Assembly (NCBI GenBank): GCA_022823305.1
Contig: JAJDXK010000101.1
Location: forward strand, 62,001-126,000
Origin: Alphaproteobacteria bacterium
GTDB taxonomy: Bacteria > Pseudomonadota > Alphaproteobacteria > UBA828
DNA length: 64,000 nucleotides
Direction of reading: 5' to 3'
Shown: positions 11,668-20,271 of the stretch, piece by piece
How the letters are laid out: every line of letters begins with the position of its first letter
Numbering within the stretch: position 1 is the stretch's first letter
Position numbers and translations under genes: made by a program
Notes under the pieces: model-generated
Told to the model about the DNA's origin: nothing
Databases searched by the model: none
The model's input: only the letters and a program-made list of their open reading frames with translations

Positions 11668-12435
11668 CTAGTTCGCGATCGAGGTGCCGCCGTCGACGAC
11701 GAAGCTCTGGCCCGTGGTCCAGCGGGCTGCGTCGGAGGCGAGGTAGACGGCGATGCCGGCGATGTCGTCGGGCTCGCCGAGCCGCCCGAGCGGCGTCTTC
11801 TCGATGCGCGCCGCCGCGCGCTCCTCGTCCTCCCACAGCGCGCGGGCGAAGTCCGTCCGCACCAGGCCGGGCGTGATGCAGTTGACCCGGATGTTGTCGG
11901 GCCCGAGCTCGACGGCGAGGTTGCGGACCAGCTGGAATTCGGCGGCCTTGGAGATGCAGTAGGCGCCGATCACGTCGGAGCCGAACATGCCGCCGATCGA
12001 CGAGACGTAGACGATCGCGCCGTCCTTCCGCCGCCGCATGTCGTCGGCCGCCATCTGAGCGAGCCACAGGTTGGACTGCACGTTGGTCTGCATGATCTTG
12101 GCGAAGGTGTGGTCGGGGATTTCGGTGCCCGGGCCGTAGTGCGGATTGATGCCGGCGTTGCCGACGGCGATGTCGATCCGCCCCCAGGCGTCCAGGGTGC
12201 CGTCCACCAGGCGCTGGAGCTCGTCCTTGCGGCCCACGTTGCAGGGGAGCCCCAGGACGGCGAGCCCCTCGTCCGCGAGTTCCCGCGCGGCCGCCTCCAC
12301 CCGTTCCGCATCGCGGCTGGAGACGACGACGCGCGCGCCGTGCCGCGCCAGCGCGGCGGCGATGGCCCGGCCGATCCCCTTGGTGGAGCCGGTGACGATG
12401 GCGGTCTTGCCGGTGAGGTCGAAGAGCGAGGACAT
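11668..12435 (-). CDS. Short-chain dehydrogenase/reductase (SDR)
   Basis: Classical SDR oxidoreductase of 255 residues. Cofactor loop TGSTKGIG (15-22), NAG motif (93-95), catalytic S145/S146, Y159 and K163 (YCISK) are all present, followed by the PGLVRTDF loop and the C-terminal GQSFVVDGG signature. An NADP(H) preference is likely but not certain; substrate unknown. The ATG at 12435 precedes MSSLFDLTGK, the usual SDR beginning; an upstream extension of the frame is rejected. It diverges from the amidase gene at 12566 across 130 bp. Confidence 0.88.
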   Translation of the reverse strand: MSSLFDLTGKTAIVTGSTKGIGRAIAAALARHGARVVVSSRDAERVEAAARELADEGLAVLGLPCNVGRKDELQRLVDGTLDAWGRIDIAVGNAGINPHYGPGTEIPDHTFAKIMQTNVQSNLWLAQMAADDMRRRKDGAIVYVSSIGGMFGSDVIGAYCISKAAEFQLVRNLAVELGPDNIRVNCITPGLVRTDFARALWEDEERAAARIEKTPLGRLGEPDDIAGIAVYLASDAARWTTGQSFVVDGGTSIAN

Positions 12436-12565
12436 GGCGACAGGCCGCGAGGATGACCGCTCGCCCGCGGCCAGTCCAGTCGAATGTCGCACCGCACCAT
12501 GGGGCGGAGTGTCTTGGCGGGCTGCGGCGCGCCGCCTATCATGAGGCGGACCAGGGGAGGAGCCG

Positions 12566-13513
12566 ATGTCCAGACAGCTCACCGTCGCTGCGGCGCAGAT
12601 GGGGCCGGTCCAGCGCGCCGACACGCGCTCAGAGGTCGTCGACCGGCTGATCGCCATGCTGCGCCAGGCTCACGAGGCCGGCGCCACGCTCGTGGTGTTC
12701 CCGGAACTCGCGCTCACCACGTTCTTTCCGCGCTGGGTCATCGACGATGCGGAGGAGCTCGACGGCTATTTCGAGAGCGAGATGCCGAACAACGAGACCC
12801 AGCCGCTCTTCGAGGCGGCGCGGGAGCTGGAGGTCGGCTTCCACCTCGGCTACGCCGAGATGCAGACCGAGAACGACGGCTCGAAGCGCTACTTCAACAC
12901 GGCGATCCTGGTGGACCGCGCGGGCCGGATCGCCGGCAAGTACCGCAAGGTCCACATACCCGGCCATGCCGAGCCGCAGCCCGGCCAGGTGCATCAGCAC
13001 CTGGAGAAGCGCTACTTCGAGCCCGGCGACCTCGGCTTCCCCGTGTTCCGCTCGATGGACGGCGTCATGGGGATGTGCATCTGCAACGACCGGCGCTGGC
13101 CCGAGACCTACCGGGTGATGGGGCTGCAGGGCGTCGAGCTGGTCATGCTCGGCTACAACACGCCGAGCGCCAATCCCTTCGCCAAGGGGCAGGAGGCGCC
13201 GCACCTCGGCATGTTCCACAACCACCTCTCGATGCAGGCCGGCGCCTACCAGAACGGCACCTGGGTGGTGGCCGCGGCCAAGGCCGGCATGGAGGAGGGC
13301 ATCCACCACATGGGCGGAAGCTGCGTCATCGCGCCCACCGGCGAGATCGTGGCCCTGGCCCAGGGCGAGGGCGACGAGGTCGTGACCGCGCAGGTGGACC
13401 TGGAGCGCGGCGTCTACATCCGCGAGACCATCTTCAACTTCGCCGCCCACCGGCGCATCGAGCATTACGGCCTCATCAGCAGCCGCACCGGGGCGGAGCC
13501 GCCGCCCGCCTGA
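12566..13513 (+). CDS. Carbon-nitrogen hydrolase, N-carbamoyl-D-amino-acid hydrolase-like
   Basis: Nitrilase-superfamily amidase of 315 residues, probably hydrolysing N-carbamoyl-D-amino acids to amino acid, CO2 and ammonia (EC 3.5.1.77 type). The catalytic triad is visible: E47 (VVFPEL), K128 (KYRKVHIPG) and C173 within MCICNDRRWPE, the motif characteristic of this subgroup. C-terminal NFAAHRRIEHYG is also typical. GGGGAGGAG precedes the ATG. It thematically matches the hydantoinase genes 31 kb away, but no neighbour here confirms the substrate. Confidence 0.87.
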   Translation: MSRQLTVAAAQMGPVQRADTRSEVVDRLIAMLRQAHEAGATLVVFPELALTTFFPRWVIDDAEELDGYFESEMPNNETQPLFEAARELEVGFHLGYAEMQTENDGSKRYFNTAILVDRAGRIAGKYRKVHIPGHAEPQPGQVHQHLEKRYFEPGDLGFPVFRSMDGVMGMCICNDRRWPETYRVMGLQGVELVMLGYNTPSANPFAKGQEAPHLGMFHNHLSMQAGAYQNGTWVVAAAKAGMEEGIHHMGGSCVIAPTGEIVALAQGEGDEVVTAQVDLERGVYIRETIFNFAAHRRIEHYGLISSRTGAEPPPA

Positions 13514-13552
13514 GCGCGCCGCCCCGGCTGCCCCCCGCCCGCCAGGGGGCGG

Positions 13553-14524
13553 TCACACGGTCAGCACGATCTTGCCGAAGTGGGCGTTGGCGCGCATGTG
13601 CGCCTGGGCCTCGGCCGCCTGCTCCAGCGGGAAGGTGCGGTCGACGGGCAGGCGCAGCGTGCCGTCCTCCACCGCCTCCCAGATGTCGGCGCGCATGGCC
13701 GCGTTGATCGCGCGCACCTCCTCCACCGTGCGGGTGCGGAAGGTGACGCCGACGTAGTCGATCCGCTTGAGCGCGTGCAGGTCGAAGTCGAACTCGGCGG
13801 TGAAGCCGCCGAGGCGGCCGACGTTGACGATCCGTCCCAGCACAGCGGCCGCCTGCATGGTCTGGTTGGCGAGCGCGCCCGTGACCTGGTCGATGGTGAG
13901 GTCCACGCCCTTTCCCCCGGTGGCCTCGCGCGCCTGCTCCACCCAGGCCGGGTCCGAGGGGTCCAGCGCCAGGTCCGCGCCGAACTCCGTGAGCCGGGCG
14001 CGGCGGCCGGCGTCGCGCGAGGTGGCAAGCACGGTGCCCGCGCCCTTGAGCTTCGCGATCCGGATCGCCATCAGCCCGACGCCGGGGCTCGCGCCCTGGA
14101 TCAGCACCGATTCCCCGGCGGCAAGCCTGCCGTTGGTGACCAGCGCATCGTGCATGGTCTGCAGCGCGATGGGGAGCGTCGCCCCCTCCACCGGGCCCTC
14201 CGCCGCGCGGGGCAGCGGGCAGACCCGGCCCCAGTCGGTGACGGCGTACTCGGCGTAGCCGCCCGCGCCCGAGCACATCACCGCATCGCCGGGGCGGAAC
14301 TCGGGCACCTCGGCGCCGACGGCGGCGACCTCGCCGGCCCATTCCAGCCCGGCCACGGTGTCGGCGCCGCCGAGCGCGCCGTGGGGCTTGCCCGCCGCCA
14401 TGATCAGGTCCGCGCGGTTGAGTCCGCAGGCAGCGACCCGGACCAGCACCTCGTTCGCCCCGGGCTCGGGCACCGGCAGCTCGCGCACTTCGAGCCCGTC
14501 GCCGGTAATCACCACAGCCTTCAT
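13553..14524 (-). CDS. Zinc-independent MDR-family NAD(P)H:quinone oxidoreductase-like protein
   Basis: Medium-chain dehydrogenase/reductase of 323 residues. The N-terminal GroES-like part reads VAACGLNRADLIMAAG, and the nucleotide-binding loop is QGASPGVGLMAIRIAK. No structural zinc-binding cysteine cluster is seen, placing it with quinone oxidoreductases or enoyl reductases. The C-terminus AHFGKIVLTV is typical. GGGGGAGG precedes the ATG at 14524. It is convergent with the amidase gene, whose stop is 39 bp away. Substrate unknown. Confidence 0.87.
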   Translation of the reverse strand: MKAVVITGDGLEVRELPVPEPGANEVLVRVAACGLNRADLIMAAGKPHGALGGADTVAGLEWAGEVAAVGAEVPEFRPGDAVMCSGAGGYAEYAVTDWGRVCPLPRAAEGPVEGATLPIALQTMHDALVTNGRLAAGESVLIQGASPGVGLMAIRIAKLKGAGTVLATSRDAGRRARLTEFGADLALDPSDPAWVEQAREATGGKGVDLTIDQVTGALANQTMQAAAVLGRIVNVGRLGGFTAEFDFDLHALKRIDYVGVTFRTRTVEEVRAINAAMRADIWEAVEDGTLRLPVDRTFPLEQAAEAQAHMRANAHFGKIVLTV

Positions 14525-14714
14525 TCGTCGCCTCCCCCGATATCGGGCCCTGGCGGAGCAGGGCGTCGGCCCGCCGGCCCCCTTATAGCGCGGTCCATCG
14601 GGATTCGCCCGGCCGGCCCCGCTATCAACCAGTCGGCTCGCGGACGGGCGCCTTGCCGTGCCTTCTGCCGCATGGGCGGCCTTCCGCATCTCCGTAACGG
14701 GCCTGTCATGACCG

Positions 14715-14743
14715 TTGACGGCGCCCACCGCCATGCCCACACT
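14715..14743 (+). promoter_or_regulatory. Possible hup promoter
   Basis: TTGACG (14715-14720) lies 17 bp from CACACT (14738-14743), about 67 bp upstream of the HU start. The -35 matches well and the -10 poorly. The 286-bp region between the oxidoreductase start and hup shows no other gene. Confidence 0.35.
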
Positions 14744-14810
14744 TCGCGCGTCGATTCGGTACTCGCAAGCTTTCGCTTTACTTTCACTGGTCACTGAACG
14801 GGGGCGACCC

Positions 14811-15086
14811 ATGAACAAGGCTGAGCTGATAAAGGCCGTTGCAGGCCGTGCGGGCATCTCCAACGCCGCAGCCGCGGATGCGGTCGACGGCGTGTTCGAC
14901 ACCATCACCGCGACGCTGCAGAGCGGATCCGACGTGCGGCTGGCGGGATTCGGATCGTTCAGCGTCGTCGACAGGAAGGCCACCAGCGGCCGCAACCCGC
15001 GCACCGGCGAGACGATTTCGATCCCCGCGTCGAAGCAGCCGAAGTTCAAGGCCGGCAAGTCCCTGAAGGACGCGGTCAACAACTGA
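14811..15086 (+). CDS. hup: HU family DNA-binding protein
   Basis: Nucleoid-associated HU protein of 91 residues. It starts MNKAELIKAVAG, contains the conserved FGSFSVVDR turn and the DNA-intercalating arm GRNPRTGETISIPAS, and ends KFKAGKSLKDAVNN. The ATG at 14811 gives the standard HU length; the open frame extends 32 codons upstream but that part is not HU-like. The leader GGGGGCGACCC is a weak ribosome-binding site. Monocistronic by context. Confidence 0.96.
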   Translation: MNKAELIKAVAGRAGISNAAAADAVDGVFDTITATLQSGSDVRLAGFGSFSVVDRKATSGRNPRTGETISIPASKQPKFKAGKSLKDAVNN

Positions 15087-15223
15087 CGACAGCCGGCCGG
15101 CGCGTCGCCCGGCGCGGCCCTCCGCCGGGCACAGGTTCCAGCCGGCCGTCCGTGATCCTTGACGCACAGGCGCAATTCGCGTCCGCTGCGGCGTGCGCGC
15201 GCATGGCGCGCGACATGCGGCAC

Positions 15224-15296
15224 GGGCGGTTAGCTCAGTCGGGAGAGCGCTTGGTTTACACCCAAGAGGTCGGCGGTTCGAGCCCGTCACCGCCCA
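15224..15296 (+). tRNA. tRNA-Val (anticodon TAC)
   Basis: Acceptor arm GGGCGGT pairs with ACCGCCC; D-arm TAGCTCAGTCGGGAGAGC; anticodon stem CTTGG/CCAAG with loop TTTACAC gives anticodon TAC; T-arm GGTTCGAGCC. The 3' CCA is not encoded (the genome continues CCGCA). A TTGACG at 15159-15164 is a plausible -35 box. Confidence 0.96.
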
Positions 15297-15389
15297 CCGC
15301 AGCCCTCCGCGGCCAAGCGGCTTGACCGCGCCCGACCCCTGCTCTACATGGGGACGGCCGGTGCGGCGGGGGGCCGCCGCCGGGGCATC

Positions 15390-15468
15390 GGGGGTGTAGC
15401 TCAGCCTGGTTTAGAGCGCCGGCCTGTCACGCCGGAGGTCGCGGGTTCGAGTCCCGTCACTCCCGCCA
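15390..15468 (+). tRNA. tRNA-Asp (anticodon GTC)
   Basis: Acceptor arm GGGGGTG pairs with CACTCCC (one G-U pair). The anticodon stem CCGGC/GCCGG encloses CTGTCAC with anticodon GTC. T-loop GGTTCGAGTC, discriminator G and encoded CCA follow. It lies 93 bp after tRNA-Val and 147 bp before nuoA, probably one tRNA transcript. Confidence 0.96.
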
Positions 15469-15500
15469 TTTCCTTGGGGCGCCGGGACTGAGAAGGCTGC

Positions 15501-15516
15501 AACGGGGTGCCGTTTT
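15501..15516 (+). terminator. Small hairpin with T run after tRNA-Asp
   Basis: AACGG-GGTG-CCGTT followed by TT lies 33 bp after tRNA-Asp. It may terminate the tRNA transcript or fold in the nuo leader. The stem is only 5 bp, so this is tentative. Confidence 0.4.
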
Positions 15517-15615
15517 GATGCAGGCGTCGGAGGCGATTCGGAGGCCGCTGCGGCGCAGGTGCCGCAGGGGCGCGCCGCACGCGCTGACGGCCGGGCCGGC
15601 GCACGGGCGGGGCCG

Positions 15616-15990
15616 ATGACCGCGTCGACCGACCTCCTCCTCGAATACCTGCCCATCGTCATCTTTCTCGGCATCGCAGGCGTGATGGCGATCGCCGCCA
15701 TCGCGGGTTCCTACGTGCTGGCGCCGCAGCGGCCCGACCGCGACAAGATCGCGGCCTACGAGTGCGGCTTCGACGCCTTCGAGGACGCGCGCGGCCGCTT
15801 CGACGTGCGCTTCTATCTGGTGGCGATTCTCTTCATCATCTTCGATCTCGAGGTCGCCTATCTCTTCCCCTGGGCGGTCTCGTTCAGCGAGATCGGGCTC
15901 TACGGCTTCTGGTCGATGGTCGTCTTCCTGGGCCTGCTCACCATCGGCTTCGTCTACGAGTGGAAGAAGGGCGCGCTGGAATGGGAGTAG
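15616..15990 (+). CDS. nuoA: NADH-quinone oxidoreductase subunit A
   Basis: Membrane subunit of complex I, 124 residues with three transmembrane helices (about 10-32, 66-86, 93-115). The conserved [12 protein letters not shown] loop and the membrane [21 protein letters not shown] segment identify it. The ATG at 15616 ([13 protein letters not shown]) is preferred over an upstream Gly/Arg-rich extension from 15559. It overlaps nuoB by 10 bp. First gene of the complete nuoA-N operon. Confidence 0.97.
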   Translation: MTASTDLLLEYLPIVIFLGIAGVMAIAAIAGSYVLAPQRPDRDKIAAYECGFDAFEDARGRFDVRFYLVAILFIIFDLEVAYLFPWAVSFSEIGLYGFWSMVVFLGLLTIGFVYEWKKGALEWE

Positions 15991-16535
15991 GGAGCAGCAC
16001 CGTGGGCTTTCCCGGCCGGCCGCTGCCCGCAGGGCAGGCCCAGGACCGGGCGCTCAAGCTGGTCAGCGACGAGCTGAGCGACAAGGGATTCGTCGTCGCC
16101 AACCTCGACCGCGTCATCAACTGGGCGCGCACCGGCTCGCTCTGGCCGATGACCTTCGGGCTCGCCTGCTGCGCGGTCGAGTTCATGCAGACCATCGCGT
16201 CGCGCTACGACATCGACCGCATCGGCATGGTGCCGCGCGCGAGCCCGCGCCAGTCCGACGTGATCATCGTCGCGGGCACGCTCTGCAACAAGATGGCGCC
16301 CGCGTTCCGCCGCGTCTACGACCAGATGCCGGAGCCCCGTTACGTCATCTCCATGGGCAGCTGCGCCAACGGCGGCGGCTACTACCACTACTCCTATTCG
16401 GTGGTGCGCGGCTGCGACCGTGTGGTCCCGGTGGATGTCTACGTCCCCGGCTGTCCTCCCACCGCCGAAGCGCTGCTTTACGGCATCATGCAATTGCAGC
16501 GGAAGATCAGGCGCACGGGGACCATCGCGCGCTAG
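15981..16535 (+). CDS. nuoB: NADH-quinone oxidoreductase subunit B
   Basis: Peripheral-arm subunit carrying cluster N2 next to the quinone site. The ligands are the tandem C63-C64 (LACCAVEF), C128 (GSCANGG) and C158 (PGCPPT). The ATG at 15981 lies inside nuoA and gives 184 residues. A GTG at 16002, seven codons on, has the better ribosome-binding site (AGGGAG, about 7 nt away) and could be the true start. nuoC follows after 24 bp. Confidence 0.96.
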   Translation: MGVGSSTVGFPGRPLPAGQAQDRALKLVSDELSDKGFVVANLDRVINWARTGSLWPMTFGLACCAVEFMQTIASRYDIDRIGMVPRASPRQSDVIIVAGTLCNKMAPAFRRVYDQMPEPRYVISMGSCANGGGYYHYSYSVVRGCDRVVPVDVYVPGCPPTAEALLYGIMQLQRKIRRTGTIAR

Positions 16536-16559
16536 CGCGCGGGCAAGGCGGGCGAGGGG

Positions 16560-17180
16560 ATGGATACGGCCGGCCTGCGCGACCTCGGCAAGCACATCGC
16601 CGCGAGTCTCAGCGACTACGTGCACGAGGCGGAGGTCGAGCGCGACGAGCTGGTGATCGCCGCGCGCGCCGACCAGGTCGACCGCGTCCTCAAGTTCCTG
16701 AAGGACGACCGCCGCTGCCGCTTCGAGCAGCTCATCGACCTGTGCGGCGTCGACTGGCCGGAGCGCGACCCGCGCTTCGACGTCGTCTACCACCTGCTCA
16801 GCCTGAGTCATAACCGGCGGCTCCGCCTCAAGGTCGGCGTCAACGAGGACCAGCCGGTGCCGTCCGCGGTGGCGGTCTATCCCTCGGCCGGCTGGTGGGA
16901 GCGCGAGACCTGGGACCTCTACGGCATCCACTTCGCCGGCAATCCCGACCTGCGCCGGCTGCTCACCGACTACGGCTTCGACGGCCACCCGCTGCGCAAG
17001 GACTTCCCGCTCACCGGCTATGTCGAGGTGCGCTACGACTCCGAGCAGAAGCGGGTGGTGTACGAGCCGGTGAAGCTGACGCAGGAGTTCCGCCGCTTCG
17101 ACTTCCTCAGCCCCTGGGAGGGCGCCTCCTACCCCCTGCCGGGGGACGAGAAGGCCGAAGGGGAGGAGCGCGAGCAATGA
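16560..17180 (+). CDS. nuoC: NADH-quinone oxidoreductase subunit C
   Basis: Peripheral-arm subunit of 206 residues. The family signature [20 protein letters not shown], then the [11 protein letters not shown] segment, is intact. NuoC and NuoD are separate here, not fused as in some enterobacteria. GCGAGGGG precedes the ATG. Its TGA overlaps the nuoD ATG. Confidence 0.97.
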   Translation: MDTAGLRDLGKHIAASLSDYVHEAEVERDELVIAARADQVDRVLKFLKDDRRCRFEQLIDLCGVDWPERDPRFDVVYHLLSLSHNRRLRLKVGVNEDQPVPSAVAVYPSAGWWERETWDLYGIHFAGNPDLRRLLTDYGFDGHPLRKDFPLTGYVEVRYDSEQKRVVYEPVKLTQEFRRFDFLSPWEGASYPLPGDEKAEGEEREQ

Positions 17181-18355
17181 GCGAGCGCCAGATCCGCAAC
17201 ATGACCGTGAACTTCGGGCCGCAGCACCCGGCGGCGCACGGCGTGCTGCGCCTGGTGCTGGAGATGGACGGCGAGGTGGTGGAGCGCGCCGACCCGCACA
17301 TCGGGCTGCTGCACCGCGGCACCGAAAAGCTGATCGAGTACAAGACCTACCTGCAGGCCGTGCCCTATTTCGACCGGCTCGACTACGTCGCGCCGATGAA
17401 CCAGGAGCACGCCTGGGCGCTCGCGGTCGAGGCCCTGCTCGGGCTCGAGATCCCGGCACGGGCGCAGTACATCCGGGTGCTCTACAGCGAGATTTCGCGC
17501 ATCGCCAACCACCTGATGAACATCTGCACCATGGCGCTCGACGTGGGCGCCATGACGCCCTTCTTCTGGGGCTTCGAGGAGCGCGAGCGCACCATGGAGT
17601 TCTACGAGCGCGCCTCCGGCTCCCGCCTCCACGCCGCCTACTTCCGCCCCGGCGGCGTCGCCTGTGACCTGCCCCCGGACCTGCTCTCCGATATCGGCGA
17701 ATGGAACGAGGCCTTCCCCAAGGTCGTCGACGACATCGAGAACGTGCTGACCGAGAACCGCATCTTCAAGCAGCGCACCGTCGACATCGGCGTCCTGAGC
17801 CCGCAGGAGGCCTTCGACTGGGGGCTGACCGGGCCGGCCCTGCGCGGCTCCGGGATCTCGTGGGACCTGCGCCGCAACCAGCCCTACGAGTGCTACAGCG
17901 ATCTCGAATTCGGGGTCCCCGTCGGCTCCAACGGCGACTGCTACGAGCGCTATCTCGTGCGCATGGAAGAGATGAGGCAATGTGTGAAGATTATTGCACA
18001 ATGCCTTGAAAAAATGCCTGAAGGCCCGGTCAAGGTTCAGGACAACAAGATCACGCCGCCGTCGCGCGCAGTGATGAAGGAGTCGATGGAGGCGCTGATC
18101 CATCACTTCAAGCTCTACACCGAGGGCTACCATGTGCCGGCGGGCGAGGCCTACCGCGCGGTGGAGGCGCCCAAGGGCGAGTTCGGGGTCTACCTCGTCG
18201 CCGACGGCAGCAACCGGCCCTACCGCTGCAAGATCAGGGCGCCGGGCTTCGCCCACCTCCAGGTGCTCGACTACATGAGCAAGGGCCACATGCTGGCGGA
18301 CACGGTGGCCAACCTCGCCAGCATGGACATCGTCTTCGGGGAGATCGACCGGTGA
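17177..18355 (+). CDS. nuoD: NADH-quinone oxidoreductase subunit D
   Basis: Quinone-site subunit of 392 residues. It starts [22 protein letters not shown] and includes the [14 protein letters not shown] and [13 protein letters not shown] quinone-pocket segments and the C-terminal [23 protein letters not shown] overlap with nuoC and GTGA overlap with nuoE indicate coupled translation. An unusual run of AT-rich codons occurs at residues about 267-282 (17975-18022), unlike the rest of the gene; the frame is intact. Confidence 0.97.
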   Translation: MSERQIRNMTVNFGPQHPAAHGVLRLVLEMDGEVVERADPHIGLLHRGTEKLIEYKTYLQAVPYFDRLDYVAPMNQEHAWALAVEALLGLEIPARAQYIRVLYSEISRIANHLMNICTMALDVGAMTPFFWGFEERERTMEFYERASGSRLHAAYFRPGGVACDLPPDLLSDIGEWNEAFPKVVDDIENVLTENRIFKQRTVDIGVLSPQEAFDWGLTGPALRGSGISWDLRRNQPYECYSDLEFGVPVGSNGDCYERYLVRMEEMRQCVKIIAQCLEKMPEGPVKVQDNKITPPSRAVMKESMEALIHHFKLYTEGYHVPAGEAYRAVEAPKGEFGVYLVADGSNRPYRCKIRAPGFAHLQVLDYMSKGHMLADTVANLASMDIVFGEIDR

Positions 18356-18945
18356 CGGCAGAGGCGACGGCGGGCGCGGAGGACTTCGTCTTCACGCCCG
18401 AGAACCGGGCGAAGGCGGACGCGGTGATCGCCAAGTACCCGGCGGGCTGCCAGGCGAGCGCGGTGCTGCCGCTGCTCGACCTCGCCCAGCGCCAGAACGG
18501 CGGCTGGATCAGCCGCGCGGTCATGGACCATGTCGGCGAGATGCTCGACATGGCGCCGATCCGGGTCTACGAGGTCGCCACCTTCTACACCATGCTGAAC
18601 CTGGAGCCGGTGGGCCGCTACCACGTGCAGCTCTGCCGCACCACGCCCTGCTGGCTGCGCGGCTCGGACGCGCTGCGCGAGGCTTGCCGCGAGGAGCTCG
18701 GCGTCGGTCTCGGCGGCACCACCGAGGACGGCCTCTTCACGCTGACCGAGGTCGAGTGCCTCGGCGCCTGCGTCAACGCGCCGATGGTGCAGATCAACGA
18801 CCACTTCTACGAGGACCTCGACCCTGCGCGCATGAAGGACATTCTCCGCGCGCTCCGGGACGGCACCCCGCCGCCTCCCGGCCCGCAGACCGGGCGCCAG
18901 ACCTCGGCGCCGGCCTCGGGCCCCACCACACTGAGCGAGCTCTGA
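18352..18945 (+). CDS. nuoE: NADH-quinone oxidoreductase subunit E
   Basis: [2Fe-2S] (N1a) subunit of the NADH-oxidising module, 197 residues. Ligand cysteines C95, C100 (LCRTTPC) and C136, C140 (ECLGAC) are present. GTG start at 18352 overlaps the nuoD stop. The last 30 residues are a Pro/Thr/Ser-rich tail. nuoF starts two bases after its stop. Confidence 0.96.
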   Translation: MTAEATAGAEDFVFTPENRAKADAVIAKYPAGCQASAVLPLLDLAQRQNGGWISRAVMDHVGEMLDMAPIRVYEVATFYTMLNLEPVGRYHVQLCRTTPCWLRGSDALREACREELGVGLGGTTEDGLFTLTEVECLGACVNAPMVQINDHFYEDLDPARMKDILRALRDGTPPPPGPQTGRQTSAPASGPTTLSEL

Positions 18946-18947
18946 GC

Positions 18948-20261
18948 ATGCTCCGCGATTCGGACCGCATCTTCACCAACCTCTACGGCATCCAGGACTG
19001 GCGCCTCGCCGGCGCCCGCGCCCGCGGCGACTGGGACGGCACCGCGGCGCTGATGGCGAAGGGCCACGACTGGATCATCGACCAGGTCAAGGAATCGGGC
19101 CTGCGCGGGCGCGGCGGCGCCGGCTTCCCCACCGGGCTCAAGTGGTCCTTCATGCCGAAGGAGGAGGCCCCCGGCCGCCCGCACTACCTGGTGGTCAACG
19201 CCGACGAGAGCGAGCCCGGCACCTGCAAGGACCGGGACATGATGCGCCACGACCCGCACAAGCTGATCGAGGGCTGCGTGCTCTCCGGCTTCGCCATGCG
19301 GGCGCACGCGGCCTACATCTACATCCGTGGCGAGTTCTACGACGAGGCGGTGGCGCTGCAGGCGGCGATCGACGAGGCCTACGACGCGGGCCTGATCGGC
19401 AGGGACGCCTGCGGCTCGGGCTGGGCCTTCGACGTCTACCTCCACCGCGGCGCCGGCGCCTACATCTGCGGCGAGGAGACGGGGCTGCTGGAGAGCCTCG
19501 AGGGCAAGCCGGGCCGGCCCCGGCTCAAGCCGCCCTTTCCCGCGGCGGTCGGGCTCTACGGCTGCCCGTCCACGGTCAACAACGTCGAGACCATCGCCGT
19601 GGTGCCCACCATCCTGCGCCGCGGGGCGGAGTGGTTCGCTGCCCTCGGCCGGCCCAAGAACACCGGCACCAAGGTCTTCTGCATCTCCGGCCACGTGAAC
19701 CAGCCGTGCAACGTGGAAGAGGAGATGGGCATCCCCATGCGCGAGCTGATCGAGAAGCACGCGGGCGGGGTGCGCGGCGGCTGGGACAACCTGCAGGCGG
19801 TGATCCCGGGCGGCGCCTCGGTGCCGCTGCTGCCGAAGTCGATCTGCGACGAGGTGCTGATGGACTTCGATTCGCTGATGGCGGAGAAGTCCGGGCTCGG
19901 CACCGCGGCGGTGATCGTGATGGACAAGTCCACGGACGTGGTCGAGGCCATCGCCCGGCTCTCCCACTTCTACATGCACGAGAGCTGCGGCCAGTGCACG
20001 CCCTGCCGCGAGGGCACGGGCTGGGTCTACCGCGTCATGCTGCGACTCATCCGGGGCGAGGCGTCGGTCGACGAGATCGACCTGCTCTGGGACGTGGTGG
20101 GCCAGATCGAGGGCCACACCATCTGCGCGCTGGGCGATGCCGCCGCCTGGCCGGTGCAGGGGCTGATCCGTCACTTCCGGCCCGAGCTGGAGCGGCGCAT
20201 CCTCGCGGCCAAGGTCGGCGGCGGCGGCGCTGCCGAGGGCGCCGCGGCGGCCGCGGCCTGA
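18948..20261 (+). CDS. nuoF: NADH-quinone oxidoreductase subunit F
   Basis: NADH- and FMN-binding subunit of 437 residues, the electron entry point of complex I. The NADH/FMN glycine loop [10 protein letters not shown] (54-63) and the N3 [4Fe-4S] ligands C347, C350 and C353 in ESCGQCTPC, with a fourth cysteine in HTICALGD, are visible. The C-terminus ends in a run of Ala/Gly. ATG at 18948 gives [14 protein letters not shown], a standard beginning. Confidence 0.97.
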   Translation: MLRDSDRIFTNLYGIQDWRLAGARARGDWDGTAALMAKGHDWIIDQVKESGLRGRGGAGFPTGLKWSFMPKEEAPGRPHYLVVNADESEPGTCKDRDMMRHDPHKLIEGCVLSGFAMRAHAAYIYIRGEFYDEAVALQAAIDEAYDAGLIGRDACGSGWAFDVYLHRGAGAYICGEETGLLESLEGKPGRPRLKPPFPAAVGLYGCPSTVNNVETIAVVPTILRRGAEWFAALGRPKNTGTKVFCISGHVNQPCNVEEEMGIPMRELIEKHAGGVRGGWDNLQAVIPGGASVPLLPKSICDEVLMDFDSLMAEKSGLGTAAVIVMDKSTDVVEAIARLSHFYMHESCGQCTPCREGTGWVYRVMLRLIRGEASVDEIDLLWDVVGQIEGHTICALGDAAAWPVQGLIRHFRPELERRILAAKVGGGGAAEGAAAAAA

Positions 20262-20271
20262 GGGGGCGCGC

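Noticed and set aside
17975-18022. AT-rich patch in nuoD as an insertion sequence remnant
   Set aside because: The reading frame and the NuoD protein sequence continue without interruption, so nothing has been inserted.
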